From assembly GCA_001942185.1 (NCBI GenBank), contig MKJV01000106.1, positions 1 through 61,884 of the forward strand: DNA of 61,884 bases. The letters are read 5' to 3'. Shown here one piece after another: positions 41,690-51,018 of the stretch (the first letter of the stretch is position 1; every line of letters starts with the position of its first letter). A program made the position numbers and the translations under genes. Below the pieces are notes generated by a model. It was not told the origin of the DNA. It saw only the letters and a list, made by a program, of their open reading frames with translations, and did not search any database. This DNA comes from Pseudonocardia sp. CNS-004 (GTDB taxonomy: Bacteria > Actinomycetota > Actinomycetes > Mycobacteriales > Pseudonocardiaceae).

Positions 41690-42525
41690 GTTCGGAGGCT
41701 GTGGTTCTGGATGCGGCGGGTGGCGTTGACGACGCTGGGTTGATCTTTGGGGGCGGGGAAGTCTCCGGCCTCCTTGGGGCCCGTGGGCTGGCTCGGTCGG
41801 GCCGGTCGCGGCCGGAAAGTCCCGTGTCGAGGATCTTGAGCAGTATGATGGCCAGGCCAGGTTTAGCTCCTGAGGGGAAATTCCGCCGTGATGGTGCCGG
41901 TCGCGGCGGCCTCTGCGTGCGGGAAGATGATCTTTTCGGGTGGAATGCCGGTGGCGTCGACGGCGGCGCCGATCAGGGTGTGGATGGCCTGGTAGACCGC
42001 GAACAGCGCCCACATTTCCGGGGCGATACCCTCGGGTCCTTGCTCCGCAGCACCGGCATGCCCGCGCCCATGTCGGTGTGTGGTGTCCGATGACCTTCTC
42101 GCATTCCCACCGCATCGGGTAGGCGCAGGCCAGGCCCAGCGCCGGGTAAGCCTCGAAGTCGAGTGGGTCGGTGACCAGGCAGTACACCTCTGAGGTGTCT
42201 TCCTCACCGTCGCCGCCGGCGGAGCTGGTATGCACGGTGTACTCGATGACCCGCACGGTGATCGGCGGCCCGTCGGCTTTGCGCCGGGCGCAGCACGGCC
42301 AGGTAGCTGCTATCGGCCAGGACCGGGGTGGGGTGAGCTTGGATGACGCTGATGCCCGCTACAGGATGTGTGCCCCGGTGGCCAGCACATCGCGGGCAAG
42401 GGTGTGGGGGGTCGAACGCGGACAGGAGGGCTCGGGCCAGGGTTTGCTCGCCGACGGTGTAGGGGCCGATCGTGGCCCAGATCAGCGCCCCGGTGCCCAA
42501 CTCGGCCGCGGCAACCCCAACTCGG
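41690..42525 (-). mobile_element. IS4-family (DDE) transposase remnant
   Basis: Minus-strand pieces in several frames give the second half of an actinobacterial IS4 transposase, in order: GTGALIWATIGPYTVGEQTL, PVLADSSYLAVLR, VRVIEYTVHTSS, EVYCLVTDPLDFEAYPALGL then ACAYPMRWECEKVIGHH, and MWALFAVYQAIHTLIGAAVD then ATGIPPEKIIFPHAEAAATG. The conserved Y-x2-R...E region (AYPMRWECE) is present. The N-terminal half of the protein is missing and several frame changes are needed, including the 42204-42250 join. No inverted repeats could be paired by eye. It separates the immunity gene from the second effector fragment and is probably what truncated the latter. Confidence 0.7.
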
Positions 42526-43909
42526 CCGTGGCGCCCACCAAGGCGTTGGCAGGCGAACCGGCGCTGCTGCCGCGGCTGGGCCGCCCGCGCGCGCAGGATC
42601 CCGCCGTCGCGCTCGGGGCGGCACGGCTGCACAGCGTGGTAGGGGAGGAGGCCGCGCTCGGCCTGCTCCGCGATGCGTTGCTGCGCCGGGACGCCGGCTT
42701 CGCGCGCCGGTTCCTGGGCGCGGCGGGTGACGGACACCTGGGCGACGACGTGCTGCGCGCTGCGGTGCGCGAGGGTCCGGCGGCCGCCGAGCGCGAACTC
42801 GCCGCCGCCACCGGCATCCCCGCCCCGGGCACACCGGAGGCCCGAGCCGCGCTGGAGTCCACGGCCAAGGTCGACGGCAGGCCCACGGAGATCCTCGACC
42901 TCAAGAACGAGTGGGAGACTGTCCAGTCTTCCCGCGGAGTGTCGATTCACGAGGCGACTACGTCGCCGAGGTGACGCTGCCGAACGGACACACGTGGAAG
43001 CGCCATCAGGGCGAGCGCGGCGGTTGGTGTCGCTACAGCACGGGCTACTGCCTCACCCGCGCGGAGATGAAGGCCCTCGACACGGCGCCGGTCGACCCGC
43101 TTACCCGCAGCCTGCGGACCGCCGAGCACGAGACGGCGGCGGCGGACGCCCTGCTGAGCGATCCGAACGCCCTTATCGGTCGGTTCCAGCGGATACGGAA
43201 TGGCGGGCTCAACCCGTCCGATGAGCTAACCGTGGCCGAACAGGACGTGCTCGAGCGCGCGATCCACCACAAGAACGCCGGTCGCGCGGGCCGCCCGATC
43301 CCGGACGAGATCGACGAGCTCTCCGCCGTCGACCTGCGATCACTCTTCGACAAGCCGAAGCTGAACCTGGACCGCCGGACGGGCAAGGAGCTGATGGCGG
43401 ACACGGCCGCCGACCTCGCCCGGCGGGAGACCGTCGATGCCGAGCTCAAAGCGCTGGCGGAGTTGGGCGCCAGTAACCGGCCGTGGCTGGATAAGCTGCA
43501 CGATGCGCTCCGCCAGACGACCAAGGACCGCATCCTGAAGCGCGCCACCAAGAACGGCGTTGCGCTCGACGAGTTTCTCAAGGCGCCGCCATCGTCGGGT
43601 GCGCCCGACATCGACCACATCATCCCGCTGGAGACGATCGTCAATATGCATGGTTTCAGTGGTCTTCCGTGGATGGACAAGGTGGTGATCGCCAACGCGG
43701 TCGGCAACCTGAAGGCCGTTGACAGCGTGGTGAACCGGTCGCGACAGACGGCCTCCTACGCGAGTTAGTTCGCCGGGCGCTCGTTGTACACCGCGGAGGC
43801 GCTTAAGGCCGCCCAGGACTTCGAGGCACAGGCGCTGAAGGTCATCACCAGCCTGCTCGACCGGGCAATGAAGTCGCCAGGATCGCTCACGATGGACGAC
43901 ATCTTTTAA
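42526..43909 (+). pseudogene. C-terminal part of a second eCIS/polymorphic toxin with HNH-type nuclease domain
   Basis: Begins abruptly at the IS4 remnant with helical repeats (LHSVVGEEAALGLLRDALLR), then a toxin-linker type segment (VTLPNGHTWKRHQGERGGWC). After a missing G at about 42953 it continues to the HNH-like core: APDIDHIIPLETIVNMHGFS, WMDKVVIANAVGNLKAVDS, VVNRSRQ, with the DH metal/catalytic pair and downstream Asn/Arg positions. An in-frame TAG (43766-43768) interrupts it, but the same frame continues as FAGRSLYTAEALKAAQDFEA and ends MDDIF-TAA at 43907-43909. No DUF4157 region remains upstream. It is therefore an orphaned toxin tail, about 460 codons. Confidence 0.65.
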
Positions 43910-43926
43910 CGCTATGAAGGAGCGCG

Positions 43927-44424
43927 ATGAAGGTCCAACTGATCGGTTCCGTGTTTGAGCGGCGAGGCCGCGACAGCGACTTCACCTGGATGATCGAGCA
44001 ACCCGACTACGCTGATGCGCTGTTCGTGTTCAATGACAATGAGGAGCAGTTCCGCGCGCACCGACAGGACCCGGGCGATCCGCGGGGATGTGCACGCGGA
44101 GGTGGGAACGCCGCGATCCGCCCGTACCAGTGCGCCGAACAGGTCCGCGCCGCAGGCATCCCGACGGGAGTCGATTGTGTCGGGTACCCGCAGTTGACCG
44201 ATTCCGTCCGGGATGTGATCGACGAGGCGGTCGCGGAGGTCCGCAGGCTGCTCGCATCCGGGGCGTACGCCCGCCTTTTCTGCAGTGCCGACGCCACCGG
44301 GCAGCTCGGGAGCAGAATCTCCGTCATCGGCGGCGATGTCAGGACCTACATCGTGAAGCAACTGAAGGCCCTCGCGGAATCCCCCCCCGACAGACTCGCG
44401 AAGCATGAGGATGGTCTGCAATGA
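43927..44424 (+). CDS. Conserved hypothetical protein, possible immunity/accessory factor for the HNH toxin
   Basis: A 165-aa soluble protein with AAGGAG just before ATG 43927. The readable pattern is YADALFVFNDNEEQFRAHRQ...CARGGGNAAIRPYQC then AAGIPTGV, a G/N-rich block I have seen only in uncharacterised proteins. It starts 18 bp after the toxin stop, so an immunity role is plausible but unproven. Its end overlaps the next gene by ATGA. Intact. Confidence 0.5.
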   Translation: MKVQLIGSVFERRGRDSDFTWMIEQPDYADALFVFNDNEEQFRAHRQDPGDPRGCARGGGNAAIRPYQCAEQVRAAGIPTGVDCVGYPQLTDSVRDVIDEAVAEVRRLLASGAYARLFCSADATGQLGSRISVIGGDVRTYIVKQLKALAESPPDRLAKHEDGLQ

Positions 44425-44594
44425 ACAAGACGGCTGAGGTGATCGCCTTCGTCTTCGGTCCGATCTTGTTTGTTACGATTGTCGTCGTTGGCTTCATCGT
44501 CATTTGGTGTCACTGGATTGAGCTCACATGGGCGGACTACCTCGGCGCCGTGGGAGCAGGTGCAGGCTTCATGAGCCGCGGTAGCCTGGACTGA
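44421..44594 (+). CDS. Small 57-aa single-TM membrane protein
   Basis: ATG 44421 overlaps the previous stop. The product begins MNKTAEVIAFVFGPILFV and has one helix (residues 8-29, ending around GFIVIWC), then a short soluble tail (WIELTWADYLGAVGAGAGF). Too short for standard gene calling. The overlap with the 165-aa gene and strong hydrophobic core support it. Membrane anchoring near the toxin module hints at a second immunity or holin-like role, with no direct evidence. Confidence 0.5.
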   Translation: MNKTAEVIAFVFGPILFVTIVVVGFIVIWCHWIELTWADYLGAVGAGAGFMSRGSLD

Positions 44595-44662
44595 AGCGGT
44601 TCTACGAGGCCCAATGGCCCCACGGAGGCCCGGACCCGCGCTGCAGCTACTCCGTGAATCGT

Positions 44663-45340
44663 CTATGCGTCCACCTTGCGGCTCGCTGAACCGCCCTGCG
44701 GAAACCGGAGTACCCACGGATTCTCGACCAGCAGGGCAGCGATCTGGGCGCGACTGACGGCGTGCAGCTTCTGCAGCACCGAGTGCACGTGGTTCTTGAC
44801 GGTCGCGATGCTCAGGTGCATTTCCCGGGCGATCTCCTTGTTCGAGAGGCCGCGGGCCAGCATCCGGGCGGTCTCGGCCTCCCGCGACGTGAGGCATTCG
44901 TTCGGGTCGGGCGGTGGGGTTGTCTGTTTGCGGCGAGCGATCTCGTGGAACAGCGAGCGCGTGATGCGCGGGTCGCACACCGTCTCGCCCTGGAGGGCGA
45001 GGTCGACGATCGCCATCATCTCGGCCGCGGACGCGTTGCGCGGGAGGTAGGCGGCGAATCCGGCGTCGGCGCAGGCGATGACATCCTCGGCTACCTCCGC
45101 GACCGCCATGGCGATCGTCGTGACACGTGGGCACAGCGACGCGATGCCTTGTGCCACCACGAGCACGTTCCGGGTGGTGACGTCGATCAGCGCGATGTCG
45201 GCGTCGAAGTCGAGGGCGTGTGCCTCGAGCTCCTTCTCGTCGTGCTCGACCAGCACCGCGTCGATCTGTTCGAGAGCACGGAGAAAGGCGCCGATGCCCT
45301 CGCCGAACAGTCGGACCGGCGAGTAGATCAGTACGCGCAT
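44663..45340 (-). CDS. LuxR-family response regulator
   Basis: A 225-aa NarL/FixJ-type regulator. The receiver domain (MRVLIYSPVRLFGEGIGAFL; ADIALIDVTTRN with the phospho-acceptor Asp; FAAYLPRNASAAEMMAIVDL) is followed by the LuxR HTH: LTSREAETARMLARGLSNKE then IAREMHLSIATVKNHVHSVL. ATG 45340 has GGAGACGAG upstream and overlaps the end of the SCO-like gene, so it is the last gene of the tyrosinase operon. No histidine kinase is visible nearby, so its input is unknown. Confidence 0.88.
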   Translation of the reverse strand: MRVLIYSPVRLFGEGIGAFLRALEQIDAVLVEHDEKELEAHALDFDADIALIDVTTRNVLVVAQGIASLCPRVTTIAMAVAEVAEDVIACADAGFAAYLPRNASAAEMMAIVDLALQGETVCDPRITRSLFHEIARRKQTTPPPDPNECLTSREAETARMLARGLSNKEIAREMHLSIATVKNHVHSVLQKLHAVSRAQIAALLVENPWVLRFPQGGSASRKVDA

Positions 45341-46515
45341 CTCGTCTCCAGTGATCGCGATGTCGGCGAAGGACCGGCAGGCGAGGACGGGAGGAGCGCC
45401 TGAACGGCGGCCGCGACCGCATCGGGCCGCCACTGCATGCGGGTGAATGCCTCGACGATCACCCCGGCGCCGTCCAGGACGAACAGCTCGATGCGGTGGC
45501 GGTTGACCACGGTCGGGCCGAAACCGACTCCGAGCTGGAAGTACTCGTCGAGTGCTGCTCGTCCCGCCACCGTACGGAAGAAGCGGTCGTCGGGCCCGAA
45601 CACGACTCCGCGGTCGCGCCCGTATGCCGTGAGACGCGTCGGGTCGTCGCGATCAGGGTCGTACGTCACGGCCGCCGTGCGGACGTCGAGATCGTGGTCG
45701 CGAATCTCGCGCTGGAGGTGGGCCAGCCTGGTGATGCTGAGTGAGCATTTGTTGGGGTTCTCGCACCGCGTGTAGAAGAACACGACGACCGTGGGCCTGC
45801 CGGTGACATAGTCGCCGAACCGGACAGATCGCCCGTCCTGGTCCTCGAGCACGACGTCGACCGGAGCCGGCCGCGGGGACGGATGTTTGTCCGTCGGGAT
45901 CACGACCGCGGGGGAGCAGCACGACGAGGCCGCTCGCGGACGGTCGAGGAGGGCCTCGGCGAGGGTGCGGTCGGCCGGGGACAGCCCGAACGGGTCGGCA
46001 AGGATGTCGCGAAGCGCAGCTGCCGCGCGGGTGCCGAGGCCGACGGCGTCCAGGGTGCACAGGAGTTCCTCGGTGGCGGTGGTCCGGTCTGCGGCCGGCC
46101 AGCTCGGGTGGATCCCGTTGAAGGAGACGGCGTCGTCGACCTGCCGGACGTTCGTCAGTGCGGCGGTGATCAAGAGATCCACTTCTGACGTGCCGGTGGT
46201 ACCGCCCCGAAGCGCGCGAGCGGCTGCAGCGACCAGGTAGGCGTCGCGGCCACTCTCGAGTTCCTCGAACACGTAGGGCAGCGCGGCGTCGGGCAGTCCC
46301 GTGCGGGCGAATGCCGCCATGATGTAGCCGCGGATCCGCACCACCGCGTTCGCGCCCCGTCCCGAGTACACCGGATGGCGCTCGTCCAGCAGATCCACCA
46401 GCTCGGCCCGCCGATCCGGTGCCTGCGCGATCGCGTCGACGAACTCGCCGATCGTCTGTTCCTCGACGTCACCGCGGAGGCCCTCCGTGAGCGGCCTGCC
46501 TCGCCTACCCGTCAC
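45328..46515 (-). CDS. HEAT-repeat protein fused to SCO1/redoxin-like domain
   Basis: A 395-aa protein (GTG 46515, 11 bp inside the previous gene). Residues 30-170 are helical repeats (ELVDLLDERHPVYSGRGANA; YVFEELESGRDAYLVAAAAR). After a short CC-containing linker, residues 200-390 have the thioredoxin-fold of SCO1/SenC: VVLEDQDGRSVRFGDYVTGR, VVVFFYTRCENPNKC, GVVFGPDDRFFRTVAG and HRIELFVLDGAGVIVEAF. The usual SCO Cys-x3-Cys copper site is here C-ENPNK-C (five residues between). There is no signal peptide. Next to tyrosinase, copper delivery or redox assistance to the di-copper site is a sensible hypothesis. Intact. Confidence 0.75.
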   Translation of the reverse strand: MTGRRGRPLTEGLRGDVEEQTIGEFVDAIAQAPDRRAELVDLLDERHPVYSGRGANAVVRIRGYIMAAFARTGLPDAALPYVFEELESGRDAYLVAAAARALRGGTTGTSEVDLLITAALTNVRQVDDAVSFNGIHPSWPAADRTTATEELLCTLDAVGLGTRAAAALRDILADPFGLSPADRTLAEALLDRPRAASSCCSPAVVIPTDKHPSPRPAPVDVVLEDQDGRSVRFGDYVTGRPTVVVFFYTRCENPNKCSLSITRLAHLQREIRDHDLDVRTAAVTYDPDRDDPTRLTAYGRDRGVVFGPDDRFFRTVAGRAALDEYFQLGVGFGPTVVNRHRIELFVLDGAGVIVEAFTRMQWRPDAVAAAVQALLPSSPAGPSPTSRSLETRCAY

Positions 46516-47406
46516 GGCGCGCCAGGTATCCGGCGCTGGCCTGCTTGAGCTGTGCCGATCGCGCATCGTCGGACAGCTGTTCGATCGTCCCCGCCAGGTC
46601 AGGATCCTCGTCCGGAGTCGATCTGGTCAGATGGGTCAGACCGCTGAGGGCGACGGCGCGCAGCTGTTCGTCCTCGGCGCCGTCGACGACGAGCGCGCGT
46701 GCGTGCTCCGCGAAGAGGTCCGGCCTGCTCGCCTGGAGTGCGATGGCGCAGAGCCGCCGGAGATCGCTGTGCTCGCTCTGGTCGCGCAGTCGGTCGACGA
46801 GCAGGTCGATGGCGTTCGGGTCGGCGGCGAGCAGGCGGATCGCCTCCTTCTTCGTCTCGCGGCTCGACCGACCAGCGACGATCCTGCGCAGCAGCGGGAA
46901 GTACTCGGCGTGGACGTCGTAGCGAGGTACTGGATGGCCTTGGCCGCTGGCACCAGCGCCGGTGTGCGGCCTTCCAACCCGTCGAGCAGCCGACGTTGGA
47001 CGAACTCGTCCTTCTCACGGGCCAGTACTCCGATGACACGGCGGCGGAGATCCATGTCCGGGTCGTCGACGAGCCCGCGCAGGGTGGCGAGGAAGTCGGG
47101 CCGAACCCCCGGCAGCGCGACCGACCGGAAACTGAATTCCTGCACGAGCACCAGCGCCTCCGTGCGGAGCCCGATCGGCTGGTCGGAGTCGGCGATGAGG
47201 GTGAGCAGCGGCGTGACGAGTCCCGGTGTCTCGCCGATGGCAGACGCTGCGAAGCGCAGTGCAGCGGCCCGCGCTTCCGGATCGGCTGCCGGGTCGAGGG
47301 CGGAAGCGAGGGCGGCGGTCGGTGCCTCCGTCGCTTGGTCGGCTTCGTGCCCTCTGTCAGAGGCGAGCTCGGCCTCGAGCCGCCTGCGGTATGCGGAGAT
47401 GTCCAT
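46505..47406 (-). CDS. HEAT-repeat protein (one frameshift)
   Basis: A 300-aa all-helical repeat protein from ATG 47406 (GAGGA upstream; an earlier GTG 47436 overlapping the tyrosinase stop is also possible). Repeats are visible as ARAAALRFAASAIGETPGLV, IGLRTEALVLVQEFSF, MDLRRRVIGVLAREKDEF. After a missing base at about 46922, YDVHAEYFPLLRRIVAGRSS and AIRLLAADPNAIDLLVDRLR follow, ending AGYLARRDG at TAG 46505-46507. It probably forms a scaffold with the tyrosinase or SCO-like protein. No catalytic residues. Confidence 0.7.
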
Positions 47407-47432
47407 GGGATCCTCGCTGCGGTCGGTCGAGG

Positions 47433-48658
47433 TCACTGGAACGGCACGTCGTCGTAGTCGAATCCGAGGCGCGCCGCCGGAGTGCCGACACCGCGGTAGT
47501 CGATCATGTCGAGGACCCGCGGCATGCCCCCGGCGCGGCGACCAGCGCGGACGGCGCCATCGTGCCCCCGGGCGCGGTCGGCGGCCGGGGAGGGGTCGTG
47601 ATCCCGTTCCATGGCCACATCGTGTCGCCCAAGCGGTGGCCGACTCGCGGCGTCTGGTCGGGGGAGAATGTTCGCGCGTCGTTGGGGGAGAAGCGCCCCG
47701 CGAGCCACTGCCACTTCGCCCACAGCCGGTCCACGTTCGCGTGGAGCAGGAAGAACAGTGGATCCTTGGCGGCGGTCGGAATCGAGGAGATCGAACCAGT
47801 GAAACTCAGGTGGGCGGTGCCGTGCGGGTTGCCCTCGAGCGCTCGGAATGCCGTGTACGTCGCTCCCGGCCCCCCGAGTCGCAACGTGGTTATCTCCGTA
47901 CGGACTCCTGCCGGCGCTTCACGGGTGTTGAACTGCGGTCGTCGCACTATTCCTGGAACGCTGTCGGTAGCCCAGAACTGCAGCAGGTTCGTGCTGCTGA
48001 ACTCGACCGCGCCGGTCGCCGCGGTCGTGACACCCATGAAATCCCTGCTGAACAGCGATGGTGCCGGACGGTCGAACCGCCAGTAGGGCAGGGCGACCGA
48101 CGGATCGATCGCCTGCAGTTCGCGTTCCAGGTCGAGAAGGAACGCGCGGTGCCACGGGAGGAAGCCTGCGAAGCCGTGCGCCTCGGGGTCACCGGCCTGG
48201 GTGTGGGTGTTGCGGAAGTCCCGGAACCGCCCTCGCCCGCGATCATTGAACGTTGCCAGCGCGGCGCAGAAGCGGTCGCGTTCGAGCGGGGTGAGTGTCG
48301 TGGCGTCCTTGCGGACACGCACCATGAGCGGTGTCGCGCCGAGCAGGGCGTCATCGGCGCCGACCGCCTCGACGACCGCGTCGCCGTCGATCGTGCTCGG
48401 CCTGCCGAACTCCCCGGCGACAAGGAAGGCGACGGGCTGACCGGTCAGCGGCAGCGTCAGGACGAGCTCATCGACCGGCTGCCACGGTGCTCCGGCCGAG
48501 AAGGACACCCGGCCTGCCCCAGCACCGCTGTTGCGGATGATCACGTCCAGTGGACCGGCGGCTCCCGCGGCGTCGGTGACCCGAACCTGGGCCGGCACGG
48601 GGCTCCACCCCAGGTAGCGGGTGCCGGTTCCCGGACCCACGGTGATCGCGACGCGCAT
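47433..48658 (-). CDS. Tyrosinase-family di-copper oxidase (one frameshift)
   Basis: A 408-aa protein. Residues 1-130 form a beta domain (PLDVIIRNSGAGAGRVSFSA; GRPSTIDGDAVVEAVG). The copper-A site follows: His in NTHTQ, AHGFAGFLPWHRAFLLDLER. Then SLFSRDFMGV and the copper-B site, EGNPHGTAHLSF and DPLFFLLHANVDRLWAKWQW. After a missing base at about 47530 (CCCCC for six C on the plus strand) the native end reads MPRVLDMIDYRGVGTPAARL then GFDYDDVPFQ. There is no TAT signal, so the enzyme may stay in the cell. Likely substrates are phenols or tyrosine residues. The gene follows the collagen-like gene after 3 bp. Confidence 0.88.
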
Positions 48659-48661
48659 GAG

Positions 48662-49036
48662 TCAGCCCCTGCCGTAGTCCGCGTGGGTCCCGGGCGGACC
48701 TTGCGGGCCACTGGGGCCTTGGGGACCGGCAGGACCCGCCGGTCCGGGCGGGCCCTGGGCGCCGTCAGGACCGGGCTTGCCCACCGTGCCGGTGGTCGGC
48801 TCCACCGAGCCGCACACGGTCTGCCCGGGCTGCGCGTCCGCGGCCGGGACGCAGTTGCCCGGACCCCGCACCAGCGGAAGCACGATGGCGATGATCGAGA
48901 GGAGTAGCGCGAGCCATGCCACCCACGGCATGGCCCGTGAACCGGGTCGCGCGGGTTCGGCCGGCCTCTCGGGAGGCTGCTGCTTCGGACCGTCGGCGGA
49001 GTAGCCCGAGGACCCGGCTCCGTAGTCTGAGTTCAC
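48662..49036 (-). CDS. Membrane-anchored collagen-like protein
   Basis: A 124-aa protein from GTG 49036 (AGGAG 10 bp upstream). A hydrophilic N-terminus, a TM helix (MPWVAWLALLLSIIAIVLPL) and a C-terminal stretch of ten G-x-y triplets starting GKPGPDGAQGPPGPAG, ending YGRG. Two Cys (GNCVPAADAQPGQTVCGS) lie between. This makes a short surface stalk. It is the first gene of the tyrosinase operon; the tyrosinase ATG begins 4 bp after its stop. Confidence 0.7.
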   Translation of the reverse strand: MNSDYGAGSSGYSADGPKQQPPERPAEPARPGSRAMPWVAWLALLLSIIAIVLPLVRGPGNCVPAADAQPGQTVCGSVEPTTGTVGKPGPDGAQGPPGPAGPAGPQGPSGPQGPPGTHADYGRG

Positions 49037-49389
49037 CGCTGAACGCTCCTGAGTCTCGCCGAACCGACCTTTGCCCCAGTTCACGCGAACAACCTGACCA
49101 CTCGCATCGGGGAACTCCCGATGCCGAGTCAGCACGACCTGCTCGACGACACGCCGGGGCGGGATCGAGATGGAGGCGACGACAGTCGTCGGTCTCGGGA
49201 TCAGCAACGCGCCTCCGAATCGCGGTTCCATGCGCCGGCAGGAGTGCGGGGACGTCGAGGTCGCTCCGTAACGGGGCGGGGCGTAGGCAGGGGACTTCAC
49301 CGATGCCGATCCCGCCCGGACACGTGAATCCTGACGCCGGTGACACGGCCCGGCGCGCCGATCCGGTGATCACCTCACGGAGGTGAGCG
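49037..49389. other. Divergent promoter region
   Basis: About 350 bp between the divergent collagen-like and the plus-strand unknown gene. It must hold promoters for both operons. I see no coding region; the open frames here are shadows. No clear -35/-10 pair was picked out by eye. Confidence 0.4.
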
Positions 49390-50161
49390 ATGACGGAGCG
49401 GGAGTCCACTTCCCCATCGAACGCGAATCGGTCAGATCGTGCTCTTGTCCTGCTGACCGCCGCCCTGATCGTCCTGTTCGTTGCCGCTGCCGCCATCGGT
49501 GCCCGGCTGCTGTGGGTCAGTTCGGGGTCGACGTTCACGGCGGAGCTGGGCAAGTTGTTCCTCACGTTGTCGGTCGCTCTTGCAGTCGATGGTGCGGTGT
49601 CGGTCGTCGCCAAGCACGTCGAGCGATATCACACCGATCGAGCGAAGGCCGAGGACCTGGACCGCGCGGAGAGGTCCCAGTGGGGTGACTTGCTCGCACA
49701 GGTCGTCGGGGTCGACGAGGCGCTCGCCAGCGCCCGTCAGCTGATACTGACTCATCGAACAGTCAAGACGTACGGGGACCCAGTGTCGGACCCTCTTCGA
49801 TGCCCGGCTCACCCTCCGGCGCGTCATCAATGATCCACTCGTGAATGCGCCTCGACAGGCGGACCTGACGAAGTACCTCGACCGCATGCGGAACTATCTG
49901 AACAAGCTGGGCGCCGAGTACGAGGCCGGATACCTCCGTGTCGCCCGGCAGCAACTGGTCGACGAGGCGCGTCTCAAGGACTGGGCGACGCGTGTCGCCA
50001 CCCGTGGAGCCGCATTGGATCAGCCCGTCGACAAGCCGGGGGAAGCATGGGCCATGCTGAACAACAAGGATGACTTTCGCGAGCTCGGCATATCGCTCGA
50101 CGAGGCAGGGTGCCGCGAAGGCGATTTCGTCTTGGCCTACGGAGAGGCGAAGAATTGTTGA
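49390..50161 (+). CDS. Membrane-anchored hypothetical protein (one frameshift)
   Basis: A 256-aa product with GGAGGTGAGCG upstream of ATG 49390. Two TM helices (VLLTAALIVLFVAAAAIGAR; LGKLFLTLSVALAVDGAVSV) are followed by a helical cytoplasmic domain. An extra G in the run at 49774-49777 shifts the frame; corrected, it continues TQCRTLFDARLTLRRVINDP, VNAPRQADLTKYLDRMRNYL and EYEAGYLRVARQQLVDEARL. No family recognised. Confidence 0.55.
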
Positions 50162-50251
50162 AGCAGAATGCTCGGATTCAGGGAGCGACACCCTACATGC
50201 CGACGGTAATTCGAGGCTCTGTGAGTGCTTGATCAATGAACGAGGTGTGGT

Positions 50252-51015
50252 ATGTCCTTTATGCCGATGGAGGATTCCGAGCGGCTACTCGTCGAGGCAC
50301 TGGGTGCCATCAACCTGGCACTCGATCCCGCAAGCATCCGGCGTCGCGGATCTCGGGCCGAGATCGAGTTGCTGGCGTCCGCCCGGCGCAGAACGGTAAC
50401 GGCGCTCGACGTCGTTCTGGCCGACGAGCTGCTGTGGCGCCGGGAGCGGGCGGCTTCGACTGCTGACTCGCCGGTAGTGCACCCGGCCGAGTGGATCGCG
50501 ACCGGGTCACCGATCTTCTCGTGCGGTCGGGGCACCGTCCGCCGCCGCCCGCGGGAGAGATCGTCGCCGACGTGCGGCAGGCTGTCGCGACGATGGGCAC
50601 CGCCTTGGGCAGGAAATCGCGGCGTCGCGCGTCGGCCCGCACGCAGAGGGCGCTTGTCACCCTCCGGGACGCACTCGTGGCGGTCCCAGCCCACCGGCCG
50701 GCACGTCGGCTGCTGCGCCAGGCGCGCAGTGCTGTCGTTCCGCTCGCGGTGCTGGTGGCGACGGGCATGGCGCAGAATGCGGCGTACGACGTGGCAAAGG
50801 ATCAGCTCTTCGACCTGGTCGCGGACCGTGCGGAGCAGGCGGTCGCGCTGGGGATGCCGACGGATCTCCAACGCGCCATTCAAGAGAGCATGTACCGCGA
50901 GCACCTGAGCAACGAACGTTGGGCGGAGGCCGAAGCGGAGGCCGCTGAACTCGCAGTCGACCGCCAGGCGGGGAGCTCTCAGTCGGGTGGCGGCACCGTC
51001 CGCGCCAAGCCGTGA
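50252..51015 (+). CDS. Hypothetical protein with one TM segment (one frameshift)
   Basis: A 254-aa product. N-terminal helical part (SERLLVEALGAINLALDPAS; RTVTALDVVLADELLWRRE). A base is missing near 50488, after which HPARVDRDRVTDLLVRSGHR-type sequence, EIVADVRQAVATMGTALGRK and a hydrophobic stretch (AVVPLAVLVATGMAQNAA) follow. The end abuts the convergent LAL regulator gene by 3 bp. The N-terminal region resembles APH/NTP-type accessory proteins only vaguely; unassigned. Confidence 0.5.
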
Positions 51016-51018
51016 CGA

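Noticed and set aside
43045..43707. 220-codon minus-strand frame opposite the HNH toxin
   Set aside because: Ser-rich shadow; the plus strand holds the HNH core and linker motifs.
45437..45775. Plus-strand frames opposite the SCO-like gene
   Set aside because: Antisense shadow with no start signal.
46487..48907. Long plus-strand open frame of about 800 codons opposite the HEAT and tyrosinase genes
   Set aside because: It is Arg/Ser-rich with no family pattern and lies antisense to well-supported genes. High GC leaves antisense frames open in this DNA.
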